Source: JBFMHP01 sp040752855 (GTDB lineage: Bacteria > Pseudomonadota > Gammaproteobacteria > RBG-16-57-12). From it: a DNA stretch of 64,000 nt. The position numbers and the translations under genes were made by a program. This document shows, one piece after another, positions 44,323-53,115 of the stretch. Numbering within the stretch: position 1 is the stretch's first letter; each line of letters opens with the position of its first letter. The notes beneath the pieces were generated by a model. That model ran no database searches, was not told the origin of the DNA, and saw only the letters and a program-made list of their open reading frames with translations. The DNA lies in contig JBFMHP010000001.1 in the NCBI GenBank assembly GCA_040752855.1, positions 124,001-188,000 of the forward strand, in the 5' to 3' direction.

Positions 44323-45273
44323 TCAGGTAGGGGTGCCGTGCCCGGCGGCCAGGGTCGCCAGCACGAAACCGCCATAGGCGGCGAGCAGTAGAACGCCGCG
44401 GCCGCGTGGGATGCAGCCGGCGCGGTTGGGGATCATCAGCAGCACGGCGGCGATGCCGAAGCCCAGGGCGATGGCGATCTCGGCCGGTGGCGCCTGGATC
44501 GGATGGATGCTCGCCGCCACGCCGACGATGGCTAAGCCGTTGAACAGGTTGCTGCCGAGCAGGGTGCCGACGCCGATATCGTCATAGCCGCGCAGGCGCG
44601 AAACGAGAACGGTCACCAGTTCGGGTAGCGAGGTGCCGACCGCCACCACGACAGCGCCGATAACATAGGGATGCACGCCGAAAGCGACGGCGATGCCGCT
44701 GGCGCCGGTCACGAACAGACTGCCCGCCAGGATCAGGGCGGTGAGCCCGCCCACCCCGTAGAGGATGGCCAGGCCGTGGCGCGCCGTGTCCTCGGGGGGC
44801 GCCCCCGCCCTGACCGCCCGGCCCGCGCGGATCACCAGCCCCATCCAGCCAACGAACAGCGCCAGCAGCATGCCGCCCTCCAGGCGAGAAAACGCGCCGT
44901 CGAAGGCCATCGCCAGGGTGAACAGCGGCACGATCAGGGCCAGAGCGAAGTCGCGTCCCAGATCACCGCGCCCCACGCGGATGGGCCCGAGCAGCAAGGC
45001 CAGCCCCAGGATCAGGGCGATGTTGACCACGTTGCTGCCCAACGCGTCGCCCAGGCCAATCTCCGGCTTGCCGGCCAGCGCCGCCACGCTGGAGACCGTT
45101 AGTTCCGGACTCGAGGTGGCGAAGGCGGCCAATGTGGTCGCCACCAGCAGCTTGGGCACGCGCAGCCAGCCAGCGACACCCAGCACGCCCTTGAGGAAGG
45201 CCTCGCCGCCGATGGCGGCCAGCAGCACCGCACCCGCCAGGGCGGCCAGATCGGTTGTGAGAATGGTCGGCAT
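44323..45273 (-). CDS. Na+/Ca2+ exchanger family (CaCA) antiporter
   Basis: A 316-residue membrane protein with ten or so helices. Two inverted alpha repeats are clear: ATTLAAFATSSPELTVS with LGSNVVNIALILG, and VAVGTSLPELVTVL with LLGSNLFNGLAIVG. Start ATG 45273 follows uspA by 10 nt; the P-type ATPase begins 12 nt after its stop. The three genes therefore form an operon combining stress protein, exchanger and pump. The transported ion is probably Ca2+, but Na+ or K+ coupling cannot be read from sequence. Confidence 0.9.
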   Translation of the reverse strand: MPTILTTDLAALAGAVLLAAIGGEAFLKGVLGVAGWLRVPKLLVATTLAAFATSSPELTVSSVAALAGKPEIGLGDALGSNVVNIALILGLALLLGPIRVGRGDLGRDFALALIVPLFTLAMAFDGAFSRLEGGMLLALFVGWMGLVIRAGRAVRAGAPPEDTARHGLAILYGVGGLTALILAGSLFVTGASGIAVAFGVHPYVIGAVVVAVGTSLPELVTVLVSRLRGYDDIGVGTLLGSNLFNGLAIVGVAASIHPIQAPPAEIAIALGFGIAAVLLMIPNRAGCIPRGRGVLLLAAYGGFVLATLAAGHGTPT

Positions 45274-45283
45274 TCCCGCTGCC

Positions 45284-45736
45284 TCAGGGCGCCACCAGCA
45301 CGTCGCAGGGCGCGTAATAGGCAAGGAAGCGCGAGACACTGCCCATCACCGCCTCGCCGAGGCGCGAGCCGCCGTGCTTGCCGACGGCAATCAGGTCGGC
45401 GTCCAGTTCGCGAATGGCGTCGGGCAGCGCCGGATTCGGGTCGCCGTGGACGATGCGGCGCGCCATGTCGAGTCCGGCCAGTTCCGGATCGGCGAGCAGC
45501 GCGTCCATGTCGCGTTGGGTGGCACGCGACTCCATCTCCGCGTAGCGCAGAATGTCCGCCTCCGGAAAGCCCTTATAGCGCGTCTTGGCGTCGAAGGGCG
45601 CGCGATAGGCGTGCAGCACGGCGAGCCGGGCGTTTGCCGCCACCAAGCGCGCCGCGAGCAGTGCGGCACGACGCACGGCGTCGTTGCCCAGCCCGGAAAA
45701 GTCCGTGGGGGCGAGAATGCGTTTGAGCGTTGTCAT
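45284..45736 (-). CDS. Universal stress protein UspA family
   Basis: A 150-residue protein starting MTTLKRILAPTDFSGLGN, with the C-terminal nucleotide-binding-like segment (ADLIAVGKHGGSRLGEAVMG, then SVSRFLAYYAPCDVLV). The G-2x-G-9x-G(S/T) pattern is present, so ATP binding is likely. ATG 45736 has GGAGA 7 nt upstream; the frame is open to 45985 without family similarity. It is the first gene of the uspA-CaCA-ATPase operon. Confidence 0.92.
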   Translation of the reverse strand: MTTLKRILAPTDFSGLGNDAVRRAALLAARLVAANARLAVLHAYRAPFDAKTRYKGFPEADILRYAEMESRATQRDMDALLADPELAGLDMARRIVHGDPNPALPDAIRELDADLIAVGKHGGSRLGEAVMGSVSRFLAYYAPCDVLVAP

Positions 45737-46048
45737 GAGAATGTCTCCAGTCGCTTGAATGAGGTAATCAACCCCATATATGGCCTCCTCCCATTTTGCA
45801 AGCCTTTGTGTCATTGATGATAGGGACAGGATTGCTTCCGTATGTTCGGCCTGGTAGTGGAGGATAACCCCCTGGCCTTGATGAAATGCGCGCGTATCGT
45901 CCTTATCGGCGTGGCGGCCTCGCAGCCTCCGGGTTAACCAGGTTTTCGATACGCCGGTCTGACCTGTTGTGTCATCGTTTGCCACAAAGTCTTCGCAATC
46001 GTTGGCAGGCTACCTCTCTACTCGTAATGCCATGGGTTTAATCAAGCG
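45737..46048. other. Intergenic region upstream of uspA
   Basis: About 312 nt between uspA and the IS110 relic. A TTGCAA...TATATG pair (minus strand, spacer 15 nt, near 45803-45777) could be the uspA promoter but the spacing is short. The rest shows no gene, repeat copy or hairpin I can support. Confidence 0.35.
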
Positions 46049-46765
46049 TCATGCCGCTTGATAGACGCTCTTGTTGGCCAGGATCGCCTAGCCGATCCAC
46101 GCCATTTTGTTGGCCATGGCCACCACCGCTTTGTTGAAGCCGCGTTCCGCCCGGATCGTGTTGATCCACCGGCTCAACTTGTCATCCTTGCGCTGCGCCC
46201 ATCTGACCACCGAACGGGCCCCATGGATCAACAGGCTGCACAAGTAAGTATCCCCCCGCTTGCTGATCCCAAGCAGTTGCTCTTTACCGCCGCTGCTGTG
46301 TTGTCGTGGGACGATGCCCAATGAGGCAGAGACATCCCGTCCTCGCCGAAACGCCTCGGCGTTGCCCATGGCCCCATGAAAAGCGCTGGCAATGATAGGG
46401 CCAAAACCAGGCGCGGTCTGCAGGCGCTGACAGGCCTCGCTCTGACAACTATGCAGCTGCACTTCACGGGTGTAGCCATCAATGTGTTCGTCGAGTTCCT
46501 TGAGTTGTTGGTAACGCTGGCTCAGCAGGCGGCGAAACAGATCACTCAACCCATTCTCCGCATCCTCTGCAATTGCCGCGCCCAGTAGTGGGCGCTGGCA
46601 CAGGCCTCCATTCCCACCACACATTTATCCAGTGGGGCAAAAAATACTCAATACCTGATGGCGCTTAAGCGTCCGCTTCATGATGACCTTGCCTTGCTGA
46701 TTGAACACACCGCGTGAAATACGTGTTTTGCCAAAATCCAAACCGATCGTTGTAATCTTGTTCAT
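46049..46765 (-). pseudogene. Degenerate IS110 family transposase
   Basis: Starts MNKITTIGLDFGKTRIS, as in IS110 transposases, with the first catalytic Asp (IGLD). Frame is lost near 46623 (TAA after IFCPTG). A further frame encodes VGMEACASAHYWARQLQRM, then an internal deletion joins to DAENGLSDLFRRLL. The C-terminal domain is recognisable (APGFGPIIASAFHG, ASLGIVPRQHSSGGK, RGDTYLCSLLIHGAR). A final TAG replaces a Trp codon at 46088-46090 in an otherwise typical MANKMAWI..AILA ending. At least a frameshift, a deletion and a nonsense change are present, so it is not active. Confidence 0.85.
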
Positions 46766-46887
46766 GGTCTCCCTCTCTTTCGTGTCGATGGTAGGTTGTC
46801 ACTTCCATCTTGGCGCAGATGACGCCGTTTCCGGAAGGGAGAGGAGACCATCTCATCGGCGATCAAATGTATCCAAAAAAGATTTCG

Positions 46888-47078
46888 ATAACGTTCCTTC
46901 TCCCACAGGGACGACTCCATGGATGGAGAAGGTACGAGCCCAAGGAGGGGCGAGGTAGTCCGCGCCGGGAGCACGCAGTCGAGGACGAAGTCCGGAACCC
47001 GAGTCGAGAAGGACAGGATGAGGGGGTAAAACAATATATTACCTCCCCTCACCCTAACCCTCTCCCTGAGGGAGAGGG
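46888..47078. repeat. Inverted-repeat cluster A (CCCTCACCCTAACCCTCTCCC type)
   Basis: Contains a perfect 9-bp palindrome CCCTCTCCC-TGA-GGGAGAGGG (47058-47078) and, upstream in the opposite orientation, a related copy ending GGGACGACTCCATGGATGG (46908-46926). The latter 19 nt recur exactly, inverted, at 48173-48191. The 46766-46887 stretch before it shows no gene. Such repeats are common between genes in proteobacteria (recalled). Confidence 0.7.
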
Positions 47079-47168
47079 AATCGCACTAGATATATTTCTC
47101 CGCCGGTTAATAAGCATGGATGAATCTTGCGCGCGAAGCGAGCACGGATTGGCCAGAAACGGCAGCCG

Positions 47169-47951
47169 CTACAATCGGCGCGCGCGCCTCGCGATCAGGT
47201 GCCGGAGTTTTTCCAGCGGCAGCGGCGGTCCCCAGTTGGCGAGCTTGCCGTCGATGAAGATGCCATCGGCGATGCCCCACTCGTCGAACGTGTGCGGTTC
47301 GGTGGTGTCGATCTCCTGAAACACGACCTTCTCGCCGAACTCGGCGGCGGCGCGTTTGGCGCGTTCAAAGGTGATGTTCTGCGCCGGGCACCAGCCGTTC
47401 TTGAACGCCGTGACGGTGACCTTGCCGGGCACGAGCGGAATCGGTTTGCGCTGCCTGATCCAGCGCGGGGCGACGGCGTCGTCGGTGAACGGTTTCCACA
47501 CCAGCACGCTGATGAAATCACGATCGGCCTTCCGGTAACCGTGCTGTTTGAACCACGAGGCCTTCATCCAGAACGGCAAGGCCAGCCCCCAGGCCGCCAT
47601 GCCTTTGGCGCCGCGCGCCTTAGCATCCTCTTCGGCGGCGGCGAGCAGCGCCTCGCCCATGCCGCGTCCCTGGAAATCGCCGCGGCCTTGCTGATGGCCG
47701 TGGACCCAGATGCACAGAATGAAGTAGAGATCCTTGCCCGCGATGAAAGAGGCTTCGATCGGCAGATATTGAATCATCCCGCCGACGGCGCCCGCATCGT
47801 CGAGCGCGAGTTTCACGCGCAGGCCGCGCTCTTTGTACTTGTGGTACCAACACGCCTTATGGTCACCGGCGTCCTGCATCTCCGGCGACCATTCCTCCAG
47901 ACAGCAGAAATAGTCGTGCTGATGTTGCGGTGCGAGATCGATAACGTGCAT
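47169..47951 (-). CDS. GNAT N-acetyltransferase with C-terminal YoaP-like domain
   Basis: A 260-residue protein. The N-terminal GNAT domain (about residues 1-150) has the acetyl-CoA loop QGRGMGEALLAAAEEDAKAR. The C-terminal ~90 residues resemble the YoaP domain, with a thioredoxin-like NGWCPAQNITFERAKRAA where the usual second Cys is lacking, and EIDTTEPHTFDEWGIADGI. Substrate unknown; related proteins are often annotated as acetyltransferases linked to metal or toxin stress. It is bracketed by inverted repeat clusters on both sides and neighbours an IS110 relic, so it may be mobile or acquired. Confidence 0.8.
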   Translation of the reverse strand: MHVIDLAPQHQHDYFCCLEEWSPEMQDAGDHKACWYHKYKERGLRVKLALDDAGAVGGMIQYLPIEASFIAGKDLYFILCIWVHGHQQGRGDFQGRGMGEALLAAAEEDAKARGAKGMAAWGLALPFWMKASWFKQHGYRKADRDFISVLVWKPFTDDAVAPRWIRQRKPIPLVPGKVTVTAFKNGWCPAQNITFERAKRAAAEFGEKVVFQEIDTTEPHTFDEWGIADGIFIDGKLANWGPPLPLEKLRHLIARRARRL

Positions 47952-48071
47952 CCGTCCCTCTTTTCATCAAGACCTTCCCTAAGCATGGCTCATGCTTGCG
48001 GGTGATGCGAGTGGCGCTAGTGTAGTGCGCCATTCTGCCTGGAACTTAAAGAACCTGAACGAGAGCGTCCC

Positions 48072-48210
48072 TGCTCCCTCAGGGAGAAGGTCAGGATGAG
48101 GGGATCAAAAAATTCGACCTGTATCCATGATCCCCTCACCCCAGCCCTCTCGACTCGGGTTCCCGACTCCGTCCATCCATGGAGTCGTCCCAGAGGGAGA
48201 GAGGGCAATG
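48072..48210. repeat. Inverted-repeat cluster B, partner of cluster A
   Basis: Contains CTCCCTCAGGGAG (from 48074), GATGAGGGGATC facing GATCCCCTCACC, and CCATCCATGGAGTCGTCCC (48173-48191), the exact inverted copy of 46908-46926. The 47952-48266 gap otherwise holds no gene. Confidence 0.7.
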
Positions 48211-48266
48211 CACTGCGATCCCTGATGCGCCATCAACATAAGTTCCACTAACTTCGAAGCACTACA

Positions 48267-49268
48267 CTAGCCCAGCACGATCGTCAGATAGGTGGCGTAG
48301 AGCAACCCGTTGAGCAGCAGGTGCCACAGGCGCAGCGTGCCGCGGGCGGCCATCACGCGCAGCCAGATGGCGGCTGCCAAGGTGATGACCACGCCGGCAA
48401 GCACCTCTTTCTGCGGCACCCACGGCGTAAGCATGATGCCGATGGCCGGCAGCAGCGTGCCCTGGAACACCATGGCGCCGGTGATGTTGCCGAAGGCCAG
48501 GGTGTCCTTGCGCTGGCGAATCCACAGGATGCTGTTGACCTTCTCCGGCAGCTCGGTGGCGATGGGGATGATCAGCAGCGACATCAAGAGGGCGGAGATC
48601 CCCAGGATCGCGGCGGCCTCCTCCACGCCGTTGATGAAGCCCTTGGCCCCGGCGACCAGCAGGATCAGGCCCAACGCAAGTTGCGCCAGGATGGTCACCA
48701 TGTTTTCCGGCAGGCCGATGCGCGCCAGCAGCATCTTGCCCTCGGCCTCGGTGCCGTGGCCGTCCTTGACCAGATCGGCGGAGGCGTTGAGCGTGAGCAT
48801 TACGTAGACAAAATAGATCAGCACCATGGTGATGGCGAGACCGGCGCGCACGCCCGGGATGTCGTGCGGTACGAACAAGGCGACGGCCGAGAGGCTGAAG
48901 GCGAACAAAAAGAAATTCAGATCGCGGCGCAGCCCGGTGGGCTCGGGGGTGAGCGCGCCCTTCAGCCCGCGCATCTTGAGCACCGCCAGCCCCATCAGGC
49001 ACAGCGACAGCGTCGAGAGCATCAGCGGTGCACCGAGGATGGCGCCGACACCGATCTCTTCGTTGAGATGGGCATTGTCGGTCCCGGCGAAGATGGCCAG
49101 CAGCGGCACCATGGTCTCGGGCAGCGCCGTGCCCACGGCGGCAAACAGCGAGCCGGTCACCCCTTCGGAGATCTTCAGCCGCTCGCCCAGGTGCTCCAGG
49201 GCGTTGGTGAAGACCTCGGCGGCCACCAGGATGATTAGCAACATCAGCAATAATTGGGCAAATACCAT
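48267..49268 (-). CDS. Sodium/calcium exchanger-like membrane protein
   Basis: A 333-residue protein with about ten membrane segments. A CaCA-type alpha repeat is clear in the first half (GSLFAAVGTALPETMVPLLA, followed by GVGAILGAPLMLSTL). The second repeat is less regular (IPIATELPEKVNSILWI and GNITGAMVFQGTLLPA). ATG 49268 has AGAGAG upstream. It is the second exchanger within 5 kb and is divergent from ackA. The acidic residues in both repeats are kept (PET, PEK), so transport is plausible; the ion is unknown. Confidence 0.82.
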   Translation of the reverse strand: MVFAQLLLMLLIILVAAEVFTNALEHLGERLKISEGVTGSLFAAVGTALPETMVPLLAIFAGTDNAHLNEEIGVGAILGAPLMLSTLSLCLMGLAVLKMRGLKGALTPEPTGLRRDLNFFLFAFSLSAVALFVPHDIPGVRAGLAITMVLIYFVYVMLTLNASADLVKDGHGTEAEGKMLLARIGLPENMVTILAQLALGLILLVAGAKGFINGVEEAAAILGISALLMSLLIIPIATELPEKVNSILWIRQRKDTLAFGNITGAMVFQGTLLPAIGIMLTPWVPQKEVLAGVVITLAAAIWLRVMAARGTLRLWHLLLNGLLYATYLTIVLG

Positions 49269-49373
49269 CGCGACTCTCTTTTCTTGGCGGTGTGGAATGG
49301 ATGAAACCGGCACGCGCGCGTCAGCGCGGCGACATTGTCGCACACCGCACGCGGCGCCAGAAACGGGAATCGT

Positions 49374-49393
49374 GCCGGCCGTGCGCGGCCGGC
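49374..49393. repeat. GC-rich perfect hairpin upstream of ackA
   Basis: GCCGGCCG (49374-49381) and CGGCCGGC (49386-49393) pair perfectly around loop TGCG, between the divergent exchanger gene and ackA. It may be an operator, an attenuator element, or simply a GC palindrome. No T-run follows. Confidence 0.4.
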
Positions 49394-49440
49394 CCGATTT
49401 GGTCTAAGCTGTAAGCACGCAATCATCCGGTCATACGCCA

Positions 49441-50568
49441 TTGCAACAGACGCAAACCATCCTGGTCATCAACGCCGGCAGTTCCTCGATCAAATATCAG
49501 CTGATCGATGCGCACAGCGGACAGATACACGTAGTAGGCCACATCGAGCGCATCGGTGAAGGCGAGATCGCTGATCATCGCGCCGGCTTTGCGCGGATGC
49601 GCGCGACACTGGGTGATCTCATGCCCGATGCCATTGGCCATCGCGTGGTGCACGGCGGCGAGCGCTTCGTGCAGGCGGCGCGCATCGACGCGGCGGTGAT
49701 CGCGGGCATCCGCGCCGTGACCCCGCTGGCCCCGCTGCACAACCCGGCCAATCTGCTCGGCATCGAGATCATGCGCGAGCTGTTTCCCACCGTGCCGCAG
49801 GTGGCGGTGTTCGATACCGCCTTTCATCACACCCTGCCGGAGCATGCCTTTCGTTACGCCCTGCCCGAGGACTGCTACGACAAGCATCAGGTGCGCCGTT
49901 ACGGCTTTCACGGTACTGCGCATCAGGCATTGGTACGGCAGGCCGCGGAGTTTTTGCGCCGCCCGGTGAGCGAACTTAATCTGATCACCCTGCATCTGGG
50001 CAACGGCGCCAGCGTCGCGGCGATCGAACGCGGGCGCTGTATCGATACCTCGATGGGCATGACCCCGCTGGAGGGCCTGGTCATGGGCAGCCGCTGCGGC
50101 GACCTCGATCCGGCGATACCGGGCTATCTCGCTCGGTCCATGAACCTCACGTCCGATCAGATCGATGATCTGCTCAATCACCATAGCGGCCTGCTCGGCC
50201 TGTGCGGCAGCCGTGACATGCGCGCGATCCTGGCGCGCGAGGCTCAGGGCGATGCGCGCGCGCATCTGGCGGTCACCCTGTTCTGCTACCGGGTGCGCAA
50301 ATACATCGGCGCCTACCTGGCAGTGCTCGGGCCGCTGGACGCCGTGGTGTTTTCCGGCGGCATCGGTGAGCACGCCTTCGAGATCCGCCGCCGATGTTGC
50401 GCCGGACTCGAGCACCTGGGCATCGAAATCGACGATGAAAAAAATCTCCAGCGCGCGCAGCCTCCTGCCGCTATCCATGCGTCGGACAGCCGCATTCAGA
50501 TACTCGTGCTGCCCGCTGATGAGGAGCGGGAGATCGCGCGCCAGACCGTGGATTGCCTGGGTGGCTGA
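49441..50568 (+). CDS. ackA: Acetate kinase
   Basis: Converts acetyl phosphate and ADP to acetate and ATP. About 375 residues. Motifs: LVINAGSSSIKYQL, HRVVHGGERF, RYGFHGTAHQ, LHLGNGASVAAI, TSMGMTPLEGL and FSGGIGEH. The apparent start is TTG 49441 with no strong binding site. The product is slightly shorter than E. coli AckA (400). It is followed by phosphoketolase and glucan phosphorylase on the same strand, so it probably works with acetyl phosphate from phosphoketolase. No pta is seen. Confidence 0.95.
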   Translation: MQQTQTILVINAGSSSIKYQLIDAHSGQIHVVGHIERIGEGEIADHRAGFARMRATLGDLMPDAIGHRVVHGGERFVQAARIDAAVIAGIRAVTPLAPLHNPANLLGIEIMRELFPTVPQVAVFDTAFHHTLPEHAFRYALPEDCYDKHQVRRYGFHGTAHQALVRQAAEFLRRPVSELNLITLHLGNGASVAAIERGRCIDTSMGMTPLEGLVMGSRCGDLDPAIPGYLARSMNLTSDQIDDLLNHHSGLLGLCGSRDMRAILAREAQGDARAHLAVTLFCYRVRKYIGAYLAVLGPLDAVVFSGGIGEHAFEIRRRCCAGLEHLGIEIDDEKNLQRAQPPAAIHASDSRIQILVLPADEEREIARQTVDCLGG

Positions 50569-50590
50569 GAGTGAATCGCCATCTGAAGAT

Positions 50591-50674
50591 GGCTCCTACA
50601 CCACCCGACCGGTGTGTGTAGGAGCCTGCCCTGCAGGCGAAGACGGTCAGTTCGCGAGCAGGGCTCGCTCCTAC
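50591..50674. repeat. GTAGGAGC palindromic repeat, copy 2, preceded by an extra half-palindrome
   Basis: 50618-50674 is a 57-nt copy matching 28465-28521. Just before it GGCTCCTACAC (50591-50601) pairs with GTGTAGGAGCC (50616-50626), which uses the first bases of the copy. The pair gives a tandem hairpin between ackA and xfp and may influence mRNA processing there. Confidence 0.8.
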
Positions 50675-50711
50675 ATACAGTGGTCATCGAAGTACAGAAG
50701 AGGACAACAAG

Positions 50712-53099
50712 ATGAATGAATCCCTTGCCAGCAGCGCCGCACCCGGCCTTCTCGCACCTACGGAACTGCAGCGCCTCGATGCCTACTGGTGCGCGGCCAA
50801 TTATCTCTCGGTCGGCCAGATCTATCTGCTCGACAACCCACTGCTCAAGGAGCCGCTCAAGCTCGAACACATCAAGCCGCGCCTGCTCGGCCACTGGGGT
50901 ACCACGCCGGGGCTGAATTTCATCTATGCCCACCTCAACCGGGTGATCAAGGCCTATGACTTGAACATGCTGTACGTCGCCGGCCCGGGTCACGGCGGGC
51001 CCGGCCTGGTGGCCAATACCTATCTGGAAGGCAGTTACACGGAGTTTTACCCCAACATCACCCAGGACGCCTCGGGGATGAAAAAACTGTTCAAGCAGTT
51101 TTCCTTCCCTGGCGGGGTGGGCTCCCATGTCACACCCGAAACGCCGGGCTCGATCCACGAAGGCGGCGAGCTGGGCTATGCGCTTTCGCACGCCTTCGGC
51201 GCGGCCTTCGACAACCCGGAGCTGATCGTCGCCTGCGTGGTGGGCGACGGCGAGGCCGAGACCGGGCCGCTCGCCACCGCCTGGCATTCCAACAAGTTCC
51301 TCGATCCGGTCGGCGACGGGGCGGTGCTGCCGATCCTGCACCTGAACGGCTACAAGATCGCCAATCCGACGCTGCTCGCGCGCATCAGCCACGACGAGCT
51401 GGCGAGCCTGTTGACCGGCTACGGCTATCACCCGTATTTCGTCGAAGGCCACGAGCCGGCGGCCATGCATCAGCAGATGGCCGCCACGCTGGAGACGGTG
51501 ATCGCCGAGATCCGCGCCATCCAGCACGCCGCGCGCGTGGAGGGCAATCGCACCCGCCCGCGCTGGCCGATGATCGTCCTGCGCAGCCCCAAGGGCTGGA
51601 CCGGCCCGAAGACGGTCGACGGCAAGAAGGCCGAGGACTACTGGCGCTCGCACCAGGTGCCCTTCGCCGAGCTGGCGGAGATGCCCGGCCACCTGGCACT
51701 GCTCGAGGAGTGGCTCAAGAGTTATCGCCCCGAAGAGCTGTTCGACGAGACCGGCCGCTTGCGCCCCGAGCTGGCCGAGCTGGCCCCGCGCGGCGAGCGG
51801 CGCATGGGCAGCAATCCGCACGCCAACGGCGGGGTGCTGCTGCGCGACCTGCGCATGCCGGACTTCCGTGAGTATGCGCTCACTGTCGAGAAACCCGGCC
51901 GCGTGGAGGCCGAGGCCACCCGCGTGCTGGGCGCGATGCTGCGCGATGTGATGAAGCTCAATGAAGCGCGGCGCAACTTCCGCGTGGTCGGTCCCGATGA
52001 AACCGCCTCCAACCGGTTGGGGGCCTTGTTCGAGGTCACCGAGCGCGCCTGGATGGCCGAGATCCTGCCCGAGGACGACCATCTGGCCCCTGACGGCCGG
52101 GTGATGGAGATCCTCTCCGAACACACCTGCCAGGGTTGGCTGGAGGGTTATCTGCTCACCGGCCGCCACGGGTTTTTTTCCTGCTACGAGGCCTTCATCC
52201 ACATCGTCGATTCCATGTTCAACCAGCACGCCAAGTGGCTCAAGGTGAGCAAGGAGATCCCGTGGCGCCGCCCGATCGCCTCGCTCAATTACCTGCTCAC
52301 CTCGCACGTCTGGCGCCAGGACCACAACGGTTTCTCGCATCAAGACCCAGGCTTCATCGACCATGTGGTGAACAAGAAGGCCGATGTCATCCGCGTGTAT
52401 CTGCCGCCCGACGCCAACACCCTGCTGTATGTGGCCGACCAGTGCCTGCGCTCGCGCGATTTCATCAACGTGATCGTCGCCGGCAAGCAGCCGCAGCTGC
52501 AATGGCTGGATTGTGATGCCGCGATCAAGCACTGCTCGGCCGGCATCGGCATCTGGGAATGGGCCAGCAACGATCGCGGCGGCGAGCCCGATGTGGTGCT
52601 GGCCTGCGCCGGGGATGTGCCCACGCTGGAGACGCTCGCGGCCGTCGATCTGCTACGCCAACAGGTGCCGGATCTCAAGATCCGCGTGATCAACGTCGTC
52701 GACCTGATGACCCTGCAACCCAAGGAAGAACACCCGCACGGGTTGTCGAACAAGGACTTCGACACTTTGTTCACCACCGACAAGCCGATCATCTTCGCCT
52801 ATCACGGCTACCCGTGGCTGATCCATCGCCTGACCTACCGGCGCACCAATCACAAGAACCTGCACGTGCGCGGCTACAAGGAAGAAGGCACCACCACCAC
52901 GCCGTTCGACATGGCGGTACGCAACGATATCGATCGCTTCCACCTCGTGGCCGATGTGATCGACCGCGTGCCCAAGCTCGGCTATGCCGCGGCCTATACT
53001 AAGCAGTATGTGCGCGACCGGCTGATCGAGCATCGCAACTACATCGCCCGGCACGGGCAGGACATGCCCGAGATCCTCAACTGGCAGTGGCCTTATTGA
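50712..53099 (+). CDS. xfp: Phosphoketolase
   Basis: Thiamine-diphosphate enzyme that splits xylulose 5-phosphate or fructose 6-phosphate to acetyl phosphate plus a sugar phosphate. It has 795 residues, the normal length. Motifs: [65 protein letters not shown] and [17 protein letters not shown]. It lies between ackA and glgP in the same direction, with a REP-like repeat before it and a 16-nt gap after. Together with ackA it can produce ATP and acetate. Whether it prefers X5P or F6P cannot be judged. Confidence 0.96.
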   Translation: MNESLASSAAPGLLAPTELQRLDAYWCAANYLSVGQIYLLDNPLLKEPLKLEHIKPRLLGHWGTTPGLNFIYAHLNRVIKAYDLNMLYVAGPGHGGPGLVANTYLEGSYTEFYPNITQDASGMKKLFKQFSFPGGVGSHVTPETPGSIHEGGELGYALSHAFGAAFDNPELIVACVVGDGEAETGPLATAWHSNKFLDPVGDGAVLPILHLNGYKIANPTLLARISHDELASLLTGYGYHPYFVEGHEPAAMHQQMAATLETVIAEIRAIQHAARVEGNRTRPRWPMIVLRSPKGWTGPKTVDGKKAEDYWRSHQVPFAELAEMPGHLALLEEWLKSYRPEELFDETGRLRPELAELAPRGERRMGSNPHANGGVLLRDLRMPDFREYALTVEKPGRVEAEATRVLGAMLRDVMKLNEARRNFRVVGPDETASNRLGALFEVTERAWMAEILPEDDHLAPDGRVMEILSEHTCQGWLEGYLLTGRHGFFSCYEAFIHIVDSMFNQHAKWLKVSKEIPWRRPIASLNYLLTSHVWRQDHNGFSHQDPGFIDHVVNKKADVIRVYLPPDANTLLYVADQCLRSRDFINVIVAGKQPQLQWLDCDAAIKHCSAGIGIWEWASNDRGGEPDVVLACAGDVPTLETLAAVDLLRQQVPDLKIRVINVVDLMTLQPKEEHPHGLSNKDFDTLFTTDKPIIFAYHGYPWLIHRLTYRRTNHKNLHVRGYKEEGTTTTPFDMAVRNDIDRFHLVADVIDRVPKLGYAAAYTKQYVRDRLIEHRNYIARHGQDMPEILNWQWPY

Positions 53100-53115
53100 G
53101 CGGAGAACACTCTAT

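Noticed and set aside
46888..48210. CRISPR array in the repeat-rich stretch
   Set aside because: Repeats are few, inverted, palindromic and not regularly spaced by unique spacers; no cas gene is nearby.
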